A stretch of 64,000 nucleotides of DNA from a bacterium (GCA_025782575.1 JALGYY010000017.1:62001-126000); one strand, 5' to 3'; positions 25,946 to 35,212 are shown, numbered from the stretch's first letter. Notes: a model not told the origin generated them from the sequence alone. Numbers and translations are program-made.

Positions 25946-26653
25946 CTACGGATTTGTTCCCCACACCTCAAGTTCGCGAATCAACGTTCGCCCCGGAAGA
26001 GTCACCAGATGGCGTACGGTCGATGCGACGTCCGCTGCATGCAGTGTGAGCCCCTTTCCCCTCTCCGGCCCAGGCGGATCGGTCATGTCGATCCTGCTGG
26101 GACAGATGACATTCACACGGATATTCGCTTTTCTCACTTCCTTGGCGAGCGCCTCGGAAAAGCCCCTGAGCCCGAACTTGCTTGCATTATAAAGGGCGTG
26201 TTCCGGATCGGCACGGAGTCCGCTGGTAGAGGCGATCATGACGATATCGCCGCTCTCCCTTTCGAGCATGCCGGGCAGGAAGGCCTGAGTGGTCAAAAAG
26301 ACCCCTGTGAGATTGGTGGCGAGCACACGGTTCCAGTCTTCGAGAGAGAGATCGACGACCCTGCTGCGGGACGCGATGATCCCGGCGTTATTGACGAGCA
26401 CGTCCGGAGTTCCGAACTCGCTGATCAATCTTCTGGCGAATGTCTCGATCGAGCCGGGATCCGAATGATCGCAGACGGCCGGCGTGACATTCTCCCCGAG
26501 GCGACTGCACGCCTGATGAAGTGTATCGGTGTAACGCCCGGTGCCGATGACTTGCGCTCCGGCGGCGGCGAGTTCGCCTGCGATAAAATAGCCGAGCCCC
26601 CGCGATGCTCCCGTAACAACCGCTACCTTGCCGTTCAGATTCGATTCGCTCAT
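25946..26653 (-). CDS. Short-chain dehydrogenase/reductase
   Basis: NAD(P)-dependent oxidoreductase of 235 residues with the classical SDR set: TGASRGLG (residues 14-21), VNNAG (87-91), catalytic Ser142 and YNASK (Tyr155, Lys159). The substrate cannot be told. FabG-like and sugar or alcohol dehydrogenases share this pattern, and the short C-terminus lacks specificity clues. It is the first gene of a run with the ArsR repressor and NtrC regulator, divergent from rlmN. GGGGGA precedes the ATG. Confidence 0.9.
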   Translation of the reverse strand: MSESNLNGKVAVVTGASRGLGYFIAGELAAAGAQVIGTGRYTDTLHQACSRLGENVTPAVCDHSDPGSIETFARRLISEFGTPDVLVNNAGIIASRSRVVDLSLEDWNRVLATNLTGVFLTTQAFLPGMLERESGDIVMIASTSGLRADPEHALYNASKFGLRGFSEALAKEVRKANIRVNVICPSRIDMTDPPGPERGKGLTLHAADVASTVRHLVTLPGRTLIRELEVWGTNP

Positions 26654-26766
26654 AAGTCCCCCTGTCTGGCCGAAGCATACCCGTTCTCTCTCGGAATCAC
26701 CAGAAAGGCGGGGAAAATCATGCGCCAGTGAAGCATTCCCCTGTCCACTGCGCTATGATAGGAACC

Positions 26767-27822
26767 ATGAAAAACAAACAGCAAGATAACAGACCGGAGC
26801 TGGCCGGTCTTCTGCCCGAGGAGATCGAACCGATTCTCCTCTCCCTGGGCGAGCCTCGCTATCGGGCTCTCCAGGTCTTTCAATGGATTCAGAAGCGCCG
26901 GGTCACTCAGTTCGACAGCATGTCCAATCTTCCTCATGCTCTTCGTGTTGCCCTGGCCGAAAAATGCCGGGTCGGGATCCCCGTTCTCCGCGAAGAGTTC
27001 TCTGTTGAAAAGGGGGGGAGCGGCAAGTATCTCCTCCGCCTCTCCGACGGGATCGAGATCGAAACCGTCAGGATTCCGGCGGTCGACGGGCCGACGATCT
27101 GCGTCTCATCCCAGGCGGGATGTGCCTATGATTGCGCGTTCTGTGCGACAGCCATCGGCGGTCTTCAGCGATCGCTCCGGGCGGGGGAGATCGTAGGTCA
27201 GATTCTTGCCCTTACCGAGACGCCGAAAAGAGTGGTCTACATGGGCATGGGTGAGCCCCTCGCCAATTTCAAAAGTGTGCTTCAGAGCGTCAGAATATTG
27301 ACCCATCCGGAAGGGGCCGCCATTCCACCGAGGCGGATTACGATCTCCACAGTCGGTCTCGTTCCGATGATCGATCGACTGGCTCGTGAAAATCTGGGAG
27401 TACGGCTCGCCATTTCGCTCACGTCAGCCATCGATGAGAAACGGGATCGATTGATGCCGGTCAATCGGAAGTTCCCTCTTCCTGATCTTCTGGGATCTGC
27501 CTCCCGTTTCGCTTCAATCACAGGAAGCCGCGTCACTTTCGAATATCCCCTTATGGGTGGAGTCAACGACGGGGAGGAAGATGTGCGCGCCCTCGTCGAC
27601 CGCCTGGGACCTCTCCGATGCCGGTTGAATCTGATCCCGTTCAATCAAGTCGAGGAACTCGATTTCGAGGCTCCGCCGGAATCGCGCGTGGAACACTTCC
27701 TTAAGAAACTGACACCCTACCTGAACGTGACTGTACGGCGGAGCGCCGGCCGGGAAATCGACGCCGCCTGCGGGCAGCTTCGTATTCGCGCACAGAAACG
27801 AGAGGAACCAGACGCCTCATGA
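26767..27822 (+). CDS. rlmN: 23S rRNA (adenine-2503-C2)-methyltransferase RlmN
   Basis: Radical SAM enzyme that methylates A2503 of 23S rRNA and A37 of some tRNAs. It carries the CxxxCxxC cluster motif (CAYDCAFC), the N-terminal accessory domain (RYRALQVFQWI), MGMGEPLANF, STVGLVPMI and a catalytic Cys in IDAACGQL near the C-terminus. The length is about 351 residues. The ATG at 26767 (AGGAA five bases upstream) is preferred; ATG 26755 and GTG 26728 are in frame. The stop overlaps the start of the histidine kinase by 4 bp (ATGA), so this housekeeping gene is coupled to module A. Confidence 0.95.
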   Translation: MKNKQQDNRPELAGLLPEEIEPILLSLGEPRYRALQVFQWIQKRRVTQFDSMSNLPHALRVALAEKCRVGIPVLREEFSVEKGGSGKYLLRLSDGIEIETVRIPAVDGPTICVSSQAGCAYDCAFCATAIGGLQRSLRAGEIVGQILALTETPKRVVYMGMGEPLANFKSVLQSVRILTHPEGAAIPPRRITISTVGLVPMIDRLARENLGVRLAISLTSAIDEKRDRLMPVNRKFPLPDLLGSASRFASITGSRVTFEYPLMGGVNDGEEDVRALVDRLGPLRCRLNLIPFNQVEELDFEAPPESRVEHFLKKLTPYLNVTVRRSAGREIDAACGQLRIRAQKREEPDAS

Positions 27823-29354
27823 GCGGCTGGCGAAAGCTCCCCTTCGAACGTAAACTGTTGATCGGTTTTCTGATTCTCGCGCTCGTCCCCGCCCTCTTGC
27901 TGGTATGGGCGCAGATCGTGAGGCTGGAGCGCTCGATCGAACTTTGGGAGACCCCGGGCGTCCAGCGATCGCTCGAGTCATCGGTGACGATGATACGGTC
28001 CTGGATCGACGAAAAACGGGAGCGGAATGAGCGACTGACGGGAGACGCGATCCGTTTGATCCGGGGGGAGATTGAAGAGACCGGTCTTTTCGATCCGGAA
28101 CGGGCGATAGAGTTACTCGATGAACGATTCCGGAATGACGCCCCTTCCTTCGATCTGTACAGACGGCGGGGAGACGAGTGGAATCTGCTTCTTTCCTATC
28201 GGATGGCAGCCGGAAGTGCTCTCTGGGAAGGCCCGACAACAGACGCCGTACGCACCGAACCTCATCCATCCGGCGGCTCACTGGTAGCATTCAGCGCCTA
28301 CCGTATTCCTTCCGACCTGCAGGATCGTTTCGACTCCATCAGGAGCGGTTATCGCTTCTACCTGCAGCTCGGGGTCTACAAGCAGATCGAGATCGGGAAG
28401 CTCTGGCTTCAGACGGCCGCTATCGTTCTTCTCATGGTGCTGATCGCATTTCTCGCGGCGAGGCTGCTCGCCCGCGCCCTGAGCCGCCCCCTCCTCTCGC
28501 TGGTGGAGGGGACACGAAGAGTTCGCGAGGGTGACCTTCAGGTACAGCTCCCGGTGGAAGCGGGGGATGAACTCGGCCTACTTGTCGAATCTTTCAACGC
28601 AATGACAAGCGACCTCCGGGATAGTCGCGAGAAACTCGGTCGAGCGGAACGGGTGGCGACCTGGGCCGGCGCGGCCCGTCGAATCGCACACGAAATCAAA
28701 AACCCACTCACGCCGATCACCCTTTCTCTTCATCGTCTGGGTAAGCGGACCGATCTTCTTCCCGACGAAGAGCGCCGGGTCGCCCGTGAATGTCTGCAGT
28801 CCATACTCGAGGAAGTGGAGAATCTCAAGAATCTCGCCGGCGAGTTCTCGCAGTTTTCAAGACTTCCCTCACCGAAGCCCGCGCCCGTCGATCTGAACGA
28901 CCTTCTCCGGAAAGTGGCCCCACTTTATCTGGAAGGGCAGGCGATCGATATCGATTGGAAGCTGGCGGATGACTCCCCCGCACCTTTTGCGGACCGGGAA
29001 CTATTGTGGCGCGTCTTCTCGAATCTCATCAAGAACGCGGTCGAGGCGATGGAGGGAAAGGGGTTGCTCACTCTGGAAACCGGGGTGCATGAGAATCGGG
29101 TAGTGGCGATCGTTGCGGATAACGGTCCCGGCATTCTCGAGAAGGAACGAAACCGCATCTTCACCCCCTATTACACCCGGAAGCAGGAAGGCTCCGGCCT
29201 CGGTCTCGCCCTGGTGGACCGGATCATCCACGAACATGGAGGGAGCATCACAGTAGACGACTTCCCGGGCGGGGGAACCCGCTTTCGCATTTTGCTCCCC
29301 ACCGCGCCGCCGTTGCGTTCCACCGGAAGCGACTCTACAATTGAGCGGGAATGA
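27819..29354 (+). CDS. NtrY-like sensor histidine kinase (module A)
   Basis: Membrane sensor of 511 residues. Membrane helices at about 13-30 and 198-220 flank a periplasmic domain of about 165 residues with no family I recognise. HAMP (about 220-275) leads to the kinase: His in AHEIKNPLTPI, N box FSNLIKNAVEAM, G1 VADNGPGI, F box FTPYYT, G2 GSGLGLALV. The order kinase then NtrC regulator, overlapping by 4 bp, makes them a pair. Downstream come an Omp85-like barrel behind a sigma-54 promoter and a DUF4390-like protein, the same set as module B near 55-60 kb. Confidence 0.92.
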   Translation: MSGWRKLPFERKLLIGFLILALVPALLLVWAQIVRLERSIELWETPGVQRSLESSVTMIRSWIDEKRERNERLTGDAIRLIRGEIEETGLFDPERAIELLDERFRNDAPSFDLYRRRGDEWNLLLSYRMAAGSALWEGPTTDAVRTEPHPSGGSLVAFSAYRIPSDLQDRFDSIRSGYRFYLQLGVYKQIEIGKLWLQTAAIVLLMVLIAFLAARLLARALSRPLLSLVEGTRRVREGDLQVQLPVEAGDELGLLVESFNAMTSDLRDSREKLGRAERVATWAGAARRIAHEIKNPLTPITLSLHRLGKRTDLLPDEERRVARECLQSILEEVENLKNLAGEFSQFSRLPSPKPAPVDLNDLLRKVAPLYLEGQAIDIDWKLADDSPAPFADRELLWRVFSNLIKNAVEAMEGKGLLTLETGVHENRVVAIVADNGPGILEKERNRIFTPYYTRKQEGSGLGLALVDRIIHEHGGSITVDDFPGGGTRFRILLPTAPPLRSTGSDSTIERE

Positions 29355-30730
29355 AAGGGGTACAGACCGGAATGGCCGACAGACAGATCCTTGTCATCGA
29401 CGACGAGCAGAATATCCGGCGCATGCTCGCGGGAATTCTGGAGGATGAAGACTACGGCGTCGAAACCGTGTCGTCGGCTGAAGAAGCGGCGGAGCGAATC
29501 GAACAGATCGATCCTGATCTCGTCCTGCTCGATGTTCAGCTTCCCGGAATGGACGGGATCTCCTATCTGAAGCAGATGGCCGGGCGAAGCCGTATGCCGG
29601 GAGTCATCATCATGTCCGGTCACGCCACAATCGACATGGCAGTGCAGGCGACTCGTCTCGGGGCGTTCGACTTTCTGGAAAAGCCGATCGATCCGGAGAG
29701 ACTGCTGCTCACCGTCAGGCATGCGTTTGAGATTCGCGCGCTCCGGAATGAAAACCGGGTCCTTCGAGAAGCGAGCTCTTCCGTGTGGGAACTGGTAGGA
29801 TCCACCCCCTCAATGGAATCGCTTCGCTCAGAAGTCGGCCGGGCGGCGCCCTCCCATGGGAGGGTGCTCATCTTCGGCGAAAACGGAACGGGGAAAGAAC
29901 TGGTCGCCCGGGCAGTTCATATGGCAAGCGATCGAAGCCGGAAGCCGTTCATTCGTGTGAACTGCGCCGCGATTCCGAAGGATCTGATCGAAAGCGAACT
30001 CTTCGGTCATGAAAAAGGCGCCTTTACCGGCGCGACGCAGCAGAGGATCGGCAAAATCGAACAGGCGGAGGGGGGAACCCTTCTGCTGGACGAAGTAGGG
30101 GACATGGCGCTCGAGACGCAGGCGAAACTCCTCCGCGTTCTCGAAGCGAGAGAACTGGAGCGGGTGGGCGGCCGAAAGACAATCTCCTTCGATGTGCGTG
30201 TCCTTTCCGCCACGAACAAGGATCTGCAGAAAGAGATCGCCGACGGGGCGTTTCGGGAGGATCTCTACTATCGACTTGCCGTCATTCCGATTACCGTCCC
30301 CCCCCTTCGCGACCGCTCGGATGATATCCCTTTGCTGGTGAAGCATTTCTCCGAACGATTCAGCGAAGAGAGCGGACGGAGCCCGCGCGAATTTTCTTCA
30401 GATGCGATGGATTCTCTCCGAACCCATCAGTGGCCCGGAAACGTAAGGGAACTGAAGAATGCCGTGGAGCGTCTTCAGATCATGTCCCGGGGAGAGGTGA
30501 TCACCCTGTCCGACGTCAGGCCGGTTATCGGTACATCGAGACCGACAGGGCAGGTAGGCGGGTCATTCCGGGAGAGGGTCGAGCGATTCGAATTCGACCT
30601 TCTATTAGATGCTCTTCGACGGAACGGGGGGAACGTTGCGGAGACCGCCCGGGAGCTGGAAACGGATCGCGCGAATCTTCACCGAAAAATGAAGCGCTTC
30701 GGGATCAACCCCAGGGAACTGGACGGGTGA
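29351..30730 (+). CDS. Sigma-54-dependent NtrC-family response regulator (module A)
   Basis: Partner of the preceding kinase, 459 residues: receiver (about 12-122; VIDDEQNIRR, LVLLDVQLPGMDG, Lys in FDFLEKPID), AAA+ domain with GENGTGKE and the canonical GAFTGA loop, and a Fis-type HTH (GGNVAETARELETDRANLHRKM). All residues needed for phosphorylation and sigma-54 contact are present. The ATG overlaps the kinase stop; a second ATG seven codons later is equally possible. A sigma-54 promoter begins 88 bp after its stop, in front of the barrel gene, the obvious local target. Confidence 0.94.
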   Translation: MKGVQTGMADRQILVIDDEQNIRRMLAGILEDEDYGVETVSSAEEAAERIEQIDPDLVLLDVQLPGMDGISYLKQMAGRSRMPGVIIMSGHATIDMAVQATRLGAFDFLEKPIDPERLLLTVRHAFEIRALRNENRVLREASSSVWELVGSTPSMESLRSEVGRAAPSHGRVLIFGENGTGKELVARAVHMASDRSRKPFIRVNCAAIPKDLIESELFGHEKGAFTGATQQRIGKIEQAEGGTLLLDEVGDMALETQAKLLRVLEARELERVGGRKTISFDVRVLSATNKDLQKEIADGAFREDLYYRLAVIPITVPPLRDRSDDIPLLVKHFSERFSEESGRSPREFSSDAMDSLRTHQWPGNVRELKNAVERLQIMSRGEVITLSDVRPVIGTSRPTGQVGGSFRERVERFEFDLLLDALRRNGGNVAETARELETDRANLHRKMKRFGINPRELDG

Positions 30731-30739
30731 TGTCGAACC

Positions 30740-30755
30740 GACACGGACTCGTGTC
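30740..30755. promoter_or_regulatory. Candidate activator-binding dyad before the module A sigma-54 promoter
   Basis: GACACG (30740-30745) and CGTGTC (30750-30755) around GACT form a perfect dyad centred about 72 bp upstream of the -24 element. There is no T-run, so a terminator is unlikely. Enhancer function is inferred. Confidence 0.4.
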
Positions 30756-30817
30756 CGATTGCTCTCCGGGAGGCACCTCTCACCGCCGAAAAAGCCGGAT
30801 TCCGACCTGGATCGGCT

Positions 30818-30833
30818 GGGTACGGGTCTTGCA
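30818..30833 (+). promoter_or_regulatory. Sigma-54 promoter of the module A barrel gene
   Basis: GGGTACGGGTCTTGCA matches TGGCACG-N4-TTGCA at all but two positions, with GG and GC ten bases apart. It would start transcription near 30844, 27 nt before the ATG at 30871. Confidence 0.65.
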
Positions 30834-30870
30834 GTCTCTATCGCTACCCTTACCGATAGAGGAGTTCGCC

Positions 30871-32364
30871 ATGCGATCGAGACCAAAATTATTCCCCGCT
30901 CTGTTTGCTCTTTTCAGCCTTCTCACCCTCCCCCATGTCGGAAATGCGCTCATACTGGACGCCCCGCTTTCCCCCTATCTGGATGAGGACGGACCTGCCC
31001 GTCCGAAGCTCCCGGAACATCCGCGGGTTCGGGTGCTGTTTACCGACGACGGGATCGAGTTCCGATTCCGCCATGAACGGGCAGTGGAAGCGTATGTCGA
31101 GGGATCTTTCAACAATCGCGAATCCGATCGCTGGGAAATGAACAGGAAGGGAGCGGATTGGATCTATACCACCCGCCTCCCGGACGGCGACTACAACTTC
31201 CGCGTTCTCTATCGTCTCGACAATGATTCTGATCTTGTGGAAGGAAAGAAGATCGGTGCTCACGTCGGCTACTCCAAAACCGACCTGATCAACCTGATTT
31301 TGGATGATCAGTCGATTCGACTCTACGATCCATCGAAGCGGGGCGAAGTGCAAACCCGCCTGGATGCCGACTACAACCGCGTCCAGGGTTTCGACCTCTC
31401 TTACACGATCGGCGTGCAGCACCTCAGCCGGCGATCTCCCCGCTTCCACTGGACACAGGGCTATTCATGGGGATTGGAGCGATGGTCCTGGCGGGCGGGG
31501 GCCGAAGTGCCGATCCGTCCACGATCGGGTCTCGAATTCCTTGTCGAGGGTTTGGAACAGACAGTCTCACACGATACCTGGTCGATCGAAACCGAAGAAA
31601 ATATCGCAGCCGCACTCTTCCTGAAAGAGGACTTTTTCGATTACGTCTGGCAGAGCGGCTGGAGCGCCGGGCTGCAGAAGCGAGGCCGCGGCCATACGTT
31701 CCGGGTCGCCTACCGTGAGACCGATACATCCCCACTTACCCGTACGGTGGACTGGGCTCTTTTGTCGAAAGATAAAAAGTTTCGGCCTAATCTGTTTTCC
31801 GGTGACTCTCTCGTCGCCGGAAACACGAGACAGATCGAGACATCAATCGAATGGGATCGGAGAAACCGGACGAACCGCCCGACGGCCGGCTGGTTCATCC
31901 GGCTGGACGGCGAGTATGCGGGAGAGGAACTTGGCGGTGACTACGATTACAAGAGGAGTGTGGGGCGTTTCAGCCACTACTTCAAGCTGACCGATGACAC
32001 CCAGTTTGATATGAGGGTGATGGGCGGCGGCATCGACGGCACGGCACCTCTCTATCGGATGTTTCGAATCGGCGGTGTAGGAACGCTTCGAGCGCACGAT
32101 TTCAAGGAACTGACGGGAAATCGCTTCGTGGTGGCCAACATCGAATATCGAGTCAGACTTTTCAGTAGTTTCCAGGTCGCGTTCTTCACGGACATCGGTG
32201 ACGCATGGGATACGGAGGAGCGACGCCACATCGATCTGGAGTCGGATATGGGAATCGGCCTTGCCGACGATGATGGCGATGTTCGTATTAATTTAGCCCG
32301 CCGCCTGAATCAAGGCGCGGACGACGACCTGGTAGTGACGTTCCGGATGAACCGCATGTTCTAA
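30871..32364 (+). CDS. Omp85-like outer membrane barrel with N-terminal AMPK/CBM48-like domain (module A)
   Basis: Predicted outer membrane protein of 497 residues. The ATG at 30871 has GAGGAG seven bases upstream and gives a signal peptide (LFALFSLLTLPHVGNA). Residues about 50-125 (EAYVEGSFNNRESDRWEM ... WIYTTRLPDGDYNFRVLY) resemble the AMPK/CBM48 glycogen-binding E-set fold. The rest is a barrel, ending with an Omp85-type segment (MFRIGGVGTLRAHDFKELTGN) and a last strand VVTFRMNRMF. No POTRA domain is visible, unlike the module B barrel. The longer in-frame ORF starting inside the regulator gene was rejected. It is preceded by a sigma-54 promoter. Confidence 0.85.
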   Translation: MRSRPKLFPALFALFSLLTLPHVGNALILDAPLSPYLDEDGPARPKLPEHPRVRVLFTDDGIEFRFRHERAVEAYVEGSFNNRESDRWEMNRKGADWIYTTRLPDGDYNFRVLYRLDNDSDLVEGKKIGAHVGYSKTDLINLILDDQSIRLYDPSKRGEVQTRLDADYNRVQGFDLSYTIGVQHLSRRSPRFHWTQGYSWGLERWSWRAGAEVPIRPRSGLEFLVEGLEQTVSHDTWSIETEENIAAALFLKEDFFDYVWQSGWSAGLQKRGRGHTFRVAYRETDTSPLTRTVDWALLSKDKKFRPNLFSGDSLVAGNTRQIETSIEWDRRNRTNRPTAGWFIRLDGEYAGEELGGDYDYKRSVGRFSHYFKLTDDTQFDMRVMGGGIDGTAPLYRMFRIGGVGTLRAHDFKELTGNRFVVANIEYRVRLFSSFQVAFFTDIGDAWDTEERRHIDLESDMGIGLADDDGDVRINLARRLNQGADDDLVVTFRMNRMF

Positions 32365-32415
32365 TCCGGTTCGCCGGACTGAAGGTACTTTCGAGGACAT
32401 TGCAGGAGACCCCTT

Positions 32416-33087
32416 TTGACCGCAATGCAAAGGACTCTTCGGCCCCTTTTCTATGTTCTTCTACTCTCTCTGCCTCTCGGCGCGCCTGCCGCAGTCCGGG
32501 CCGAATCAACTCTTCTATTCGATGATTTCCGCGTCCGGGAGGAGTGGCTCGAGCTGGACTTCCGATTCGAAAACGGGTTTTCCGCGAAAGTGATCGAAAC
32601 GATGGGCCGGGGTCTCCCCGCCACGATCGAGTATGAAATCGAGCTCTGGCGACCGAGGGCATCATGGTTCGACAAGCTCGAGGCGAGCAGGCGTGTGAGC
32701 TATCAGATCCAATACGATGTCATCGAGCGGGAGTACCGCGTCTACTCCCCGGGCCGAATCGCCGAAATCCATCCTTCGATTGACGAGTTGAGGCGGGCCG
32801 TCCTGATTCAGCGTTCGATCCCCATCGCGCGGCTCGAGGACCTGCACCCCCGGAGTTCCTACTACATCGCGCTCACGGCCCGTGTGATTCCGATCGAGTT
32901 GAAACAGGTTCGAGAGGTCGAGGCCTGGCTCGAGGGTAAGATCCCGGGCAACGAGGACCCGCCCACTACAGGCGGCATCTTCGGTATTCCGGAGAGGCTC
33001 TTCGGGTTTGTCGCGAGCCTCGCCGGGTTCGGCGATGAGGAGATCAGAACGAAGAGCATTTCCTTCGTACCCGAAGCGCTCGAGTAG
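32416..33087 (+). CDS. DUF4390-like exported protein (module A)
   Basis: Exported 223-residue protein of unknown function resembling the DUF4390 family. A signal peptide (LLLSLPLGAPAAVRA) precedes a beta-rich domain with GLPATIEYEIELWR and YDVIEREYRV. The TTG at 32416 has AGGAG seven bases upstream and is better supported than ATG 32425. A paralogue with the matching segment GLPARIDFRLRLLNR lies in module B at 58 kb. DUF4390 genes are, as far as I recall, often next to NtrY/NtrX-type pairs, as here. It probably shares the sigma-54 transcript of the barrel gene. Confidence 0.8.
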   Translation: MTAMQRTLRPLFYVLLLSLPLGAPAAVRAESTLLFDDFRVREEWLELDFRFENGFSAKVIETMGRGLPATIEYEIELWRPRASWFDKLEASRRVSYQIQYDVIEREYRVYSPGRIAEIHPSIDELRRAVLIQRSIPIARLEDLHPRSSYYIALTARVIPIELKQVREVEAWLEGKIPGNEDPPTTGGIFGIPERLFGFVASLAGFGDEEIRTKSISFVPEALE

Positions 33088-33186
33088 CGGACTCGGTCGG
33101 TCAAGAGTCAGTTCTTACCTGCATTACATACCTCGAATCGGCCCTGCCCCCTGTCACAGCAGGCCAAGTCGCCCGCCACGTAATCG

Positions 33187-34974
33187 TCAAAGAGGATAGG
33201 GTTGCAACCTGAAGCGGCCGGGGCTGATGAGCTCGCCATGCTCCCGCCACTGCCGGATTGTGTTCGTCACTATTCCTGAGGTGTTATCGATGCACTGCGT
33301 TTGAATGCTGTAGGCCGCGCCGCTTTCAGCGCACTCATTCGAATTGAACCGAATCCCGATTTCATTTCCGGCCGGGCCGATCACATCACCTGTCCCCCCG
33401 AATCCGGGAAGTCCAAGCACCCCGGCAGTGCAGGCACCGAGACCGGGCGAATCACCGTCACCCCCCTTCGCCTGTTCGGTCCGCCAATAACCCGTGCTCC
33501 AGACGTCCCCTCCCTTGCCCCCCGTCCCTTCGCCTGTCGTTCCGATCGGCACGCTCCCTCCCTCCCCACCGGCCGCTTCCACGATGCCGAATGCCCCCCC
33601 GTCTCCGCCGGGACAGCCGCCGCTACGGCTGCCACCCGCGCCCCCCGGCGCACCGATGACCCCGAATCGAAAATCCTGAAACCCTTGCGCGTCGATTACG
33701 TCGACTGCGCGGAGAACACTTGACTGCCGGGCGGTGGTGTTGCCCCCATCCCCTCCTAAGGCACGAAGAAAAGTGACATTCTCGCGCACGTTGCCGCCGG
33801 ATCCCCCCTCGCCGTAGACGTCGCCCCCCTCTCCGCCGTCGAGGGGGCCACCGTCCAGATCGGGGTCGCTACCGTCCCAGCCTGCGTTTCCGATGACCGC
33901 GAATCCTCCGCCATCGCCGCCGTGACACTCGGTAACGGGAAGAGGGGAGTCGAAAATATCGCCGCCGTTTCCGCCTATGACCATTACATCCGCGACCGGA
34001 TCGCCCCGCTCATTCATGACACGACCCGAATGGTAGACAGCATGGCCGCCGTTGCCGCCGCGGACGCCCCCATCACCTCCGTCACCACCCCGAAGGGTAA
34101 TCTCCGTCAGATCGTATTTGACGGAATGGTCGGACGGGGCGCCGGTAATGTTGTCGCTGTTATCCCAGGCGGCGTCTCCGCCAGGTCCCCCATGGGAGTT
34201 TCCGACCCAGGCGGTATCAGATCTCAGCTGCTCGATGGACGGCATGTTCTCGATCATCGGTGCATCAAGGACGAGCCGGCCCGACGCCCCCCCTGCTCCC
34301 CCCACGAGTTCCAGGGTCGTATCATCCGTTCCCATAGAGAATCTTCGCTTGTCGATGACGATATCACCGCCGTGACCGCCGTTGCCCGGGTTGAACAGTG
34401 GAACAACATGCTCGTGGTGCGCCGGGAGTCGAATGGTCCCCCTGGTACAACGGAAAATAACGTCACCGCCGGGCCGGCCGGTATTCGCGCTGAGCAGGAG
34501 TCGTCCGAAGACGACCGTAAAGTCGGGAGCGTCCGCCCCATGTCCGGCAATGAATGTGCTCTTGATGGGCTGAGTGAGATCGATCACACCTGAGAGCCGC
34601 TCGTTCACAATCTCGATATCCGTTCCCGAGTGGCCGGCGGTCGTCTTACCCGACGGCTCAGGATCCAGGACAATCATGCTTCCGGAGATGGTGATGTCCC
34701 CGTTCTTTGAGATGATGCGGAATGGTCCTTCACGATCGGGCGTGACCATGATGTCTCCGGCAATCTCCACGTCACCCTCGGAAACGATCTCGAATTCCGA
34801 GGGAAACTCCATTACCTCGCCGGCGGGGAGCAGGAACGACTCAACCTGCATCGTCCGCTCATCAGAGTTCATCGCGCCATCGCTCGAAACCGTGGGAGTG
34901 TCGTCGCCGCATGCGAGGGTGAGAAGCCCGGACGGGAGAATAAAAAGGGCGACGATCTGGCTTAACCTGTTCAC
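33187..34974 (-). CDS. Glycine-rich repeat lipoprotein
   Basis: Exported protein of 595 residues with no recognised function. The GTG at 34974, preceded by GGAGGAGGA five bases away, gives a signal ending LLTLACGDD; the Cys suggests a lipoprotein although the lipobox is not ideal. After an N-terminal beta-helix-like part (EIVSEGDVEIAGDIMV, KNGDITISGSMIV), residues about 200-560 are filled with GGDGGxGG and GGAGG-type blocks. A 30-residue Cys-containing tail follows. The short Gly repeats suggest a rigid surface or filament-like structure, but this is speculation. It is monocistronic. Confidence 0.8.
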   Translation of the reverse strand: MNRLSQIVALFILPSGLLTLACGDDTPTVSSDGAMNSDERTMQVESFLLPAGEVMEFPSEFEIVSEGDVEIAGDIMVTPDREGPFRIISKNGDITISGSMIVLDPEPSGKTTAGHSGTDIEIVNERLSGVIDLTQPIKSTFIAGHGADAPDFTVVFGRLLLSANTGRPGGDVIFRCTRGTIRLPAHHEHVVPLFNPGNGGHGGDIVIDKRRFSMGTDDTTLELVGGAGGASGRLVLDAPMIENMPSIEQLRSDTAWVGNSHGGPGGDAAWDNSDNITGAPSDHSVKYDLTEITLRGGDGGDGGVRGGNGGHAVYHSGRVMNERGDPVADVMVIGGNGGDIFDSPLPVTECHGGDGGGFAVIGNAGWDGSDPDLDGGPLDGGEGGDVYGEGGSGGNVRENVTFLRALGGDGGNTTARQSSVLRAVDVIDAQGFQDFRFGVIGAPGGAGGSRSGGCPGGDGGAFGIVEAAGGEGGSVPIGTTGEGTGGKGGDVWSTGYWRTEQAKGGDGDSPGLGACTAGVLGLPGFGGTGDVIGPAGNEIGIRFNSNECAESGAAYSIQTQCIDNTSGIVTNTIRQWREHGELISPGRFRLQPYPL

Positions 34975-35174
34975 AGGTCCTCCTCCTCGAATGCGACATG
35001 ACACGTCACGGCGCCGGTCTCTTCGTGAATAGGGACGCGGAAGACAAGCGGAAATCACACGAGTCTGTAAGAAAAACCGGAGTGTCTGATCACGTGGACT
35101 GTTTCGGGTAACGATCGGGGCCGTGTTTCGGAAGGTCTCCTCTGAATACCGGGCGGCACTTAAGGGGGGACCGT

Positions 35175-35212
35175 AAAACCGCGGTTCCCCGCTCGACAGG
35201 CGGGGAACCGCG
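35175..35212 (-). terminator. Rho-independent terminator after the polymer-forming membrane protein gene
   Basis: A perfect 13-bp stem CGCGGTTCCCCGC/GCGGGGAACCGCG (35180-35192 and 35200-35212) with a 7-nt loop is followed on the minus strand by GTTTTA. It starts 24 bp after the stop of the gene at 35236. Confidence 0.75.

Noticed and set aside
30430-30870. N-terminal extension of the module A barrel ORF
   Set aside because: It overlaps the end of the NtrC-type regulator in another frame and contains the sigma-54 promoter. ATG 30871 has a strong ribosome site and a signal peptide.
33301-34593. Pro/Ser-rich plus-strand ORFs opposite the glycine-rich lipoprotein
   Set aside because: They are the antisense reading of GGxGG repeats (PPSPP patterns) and lack ribosome sites.
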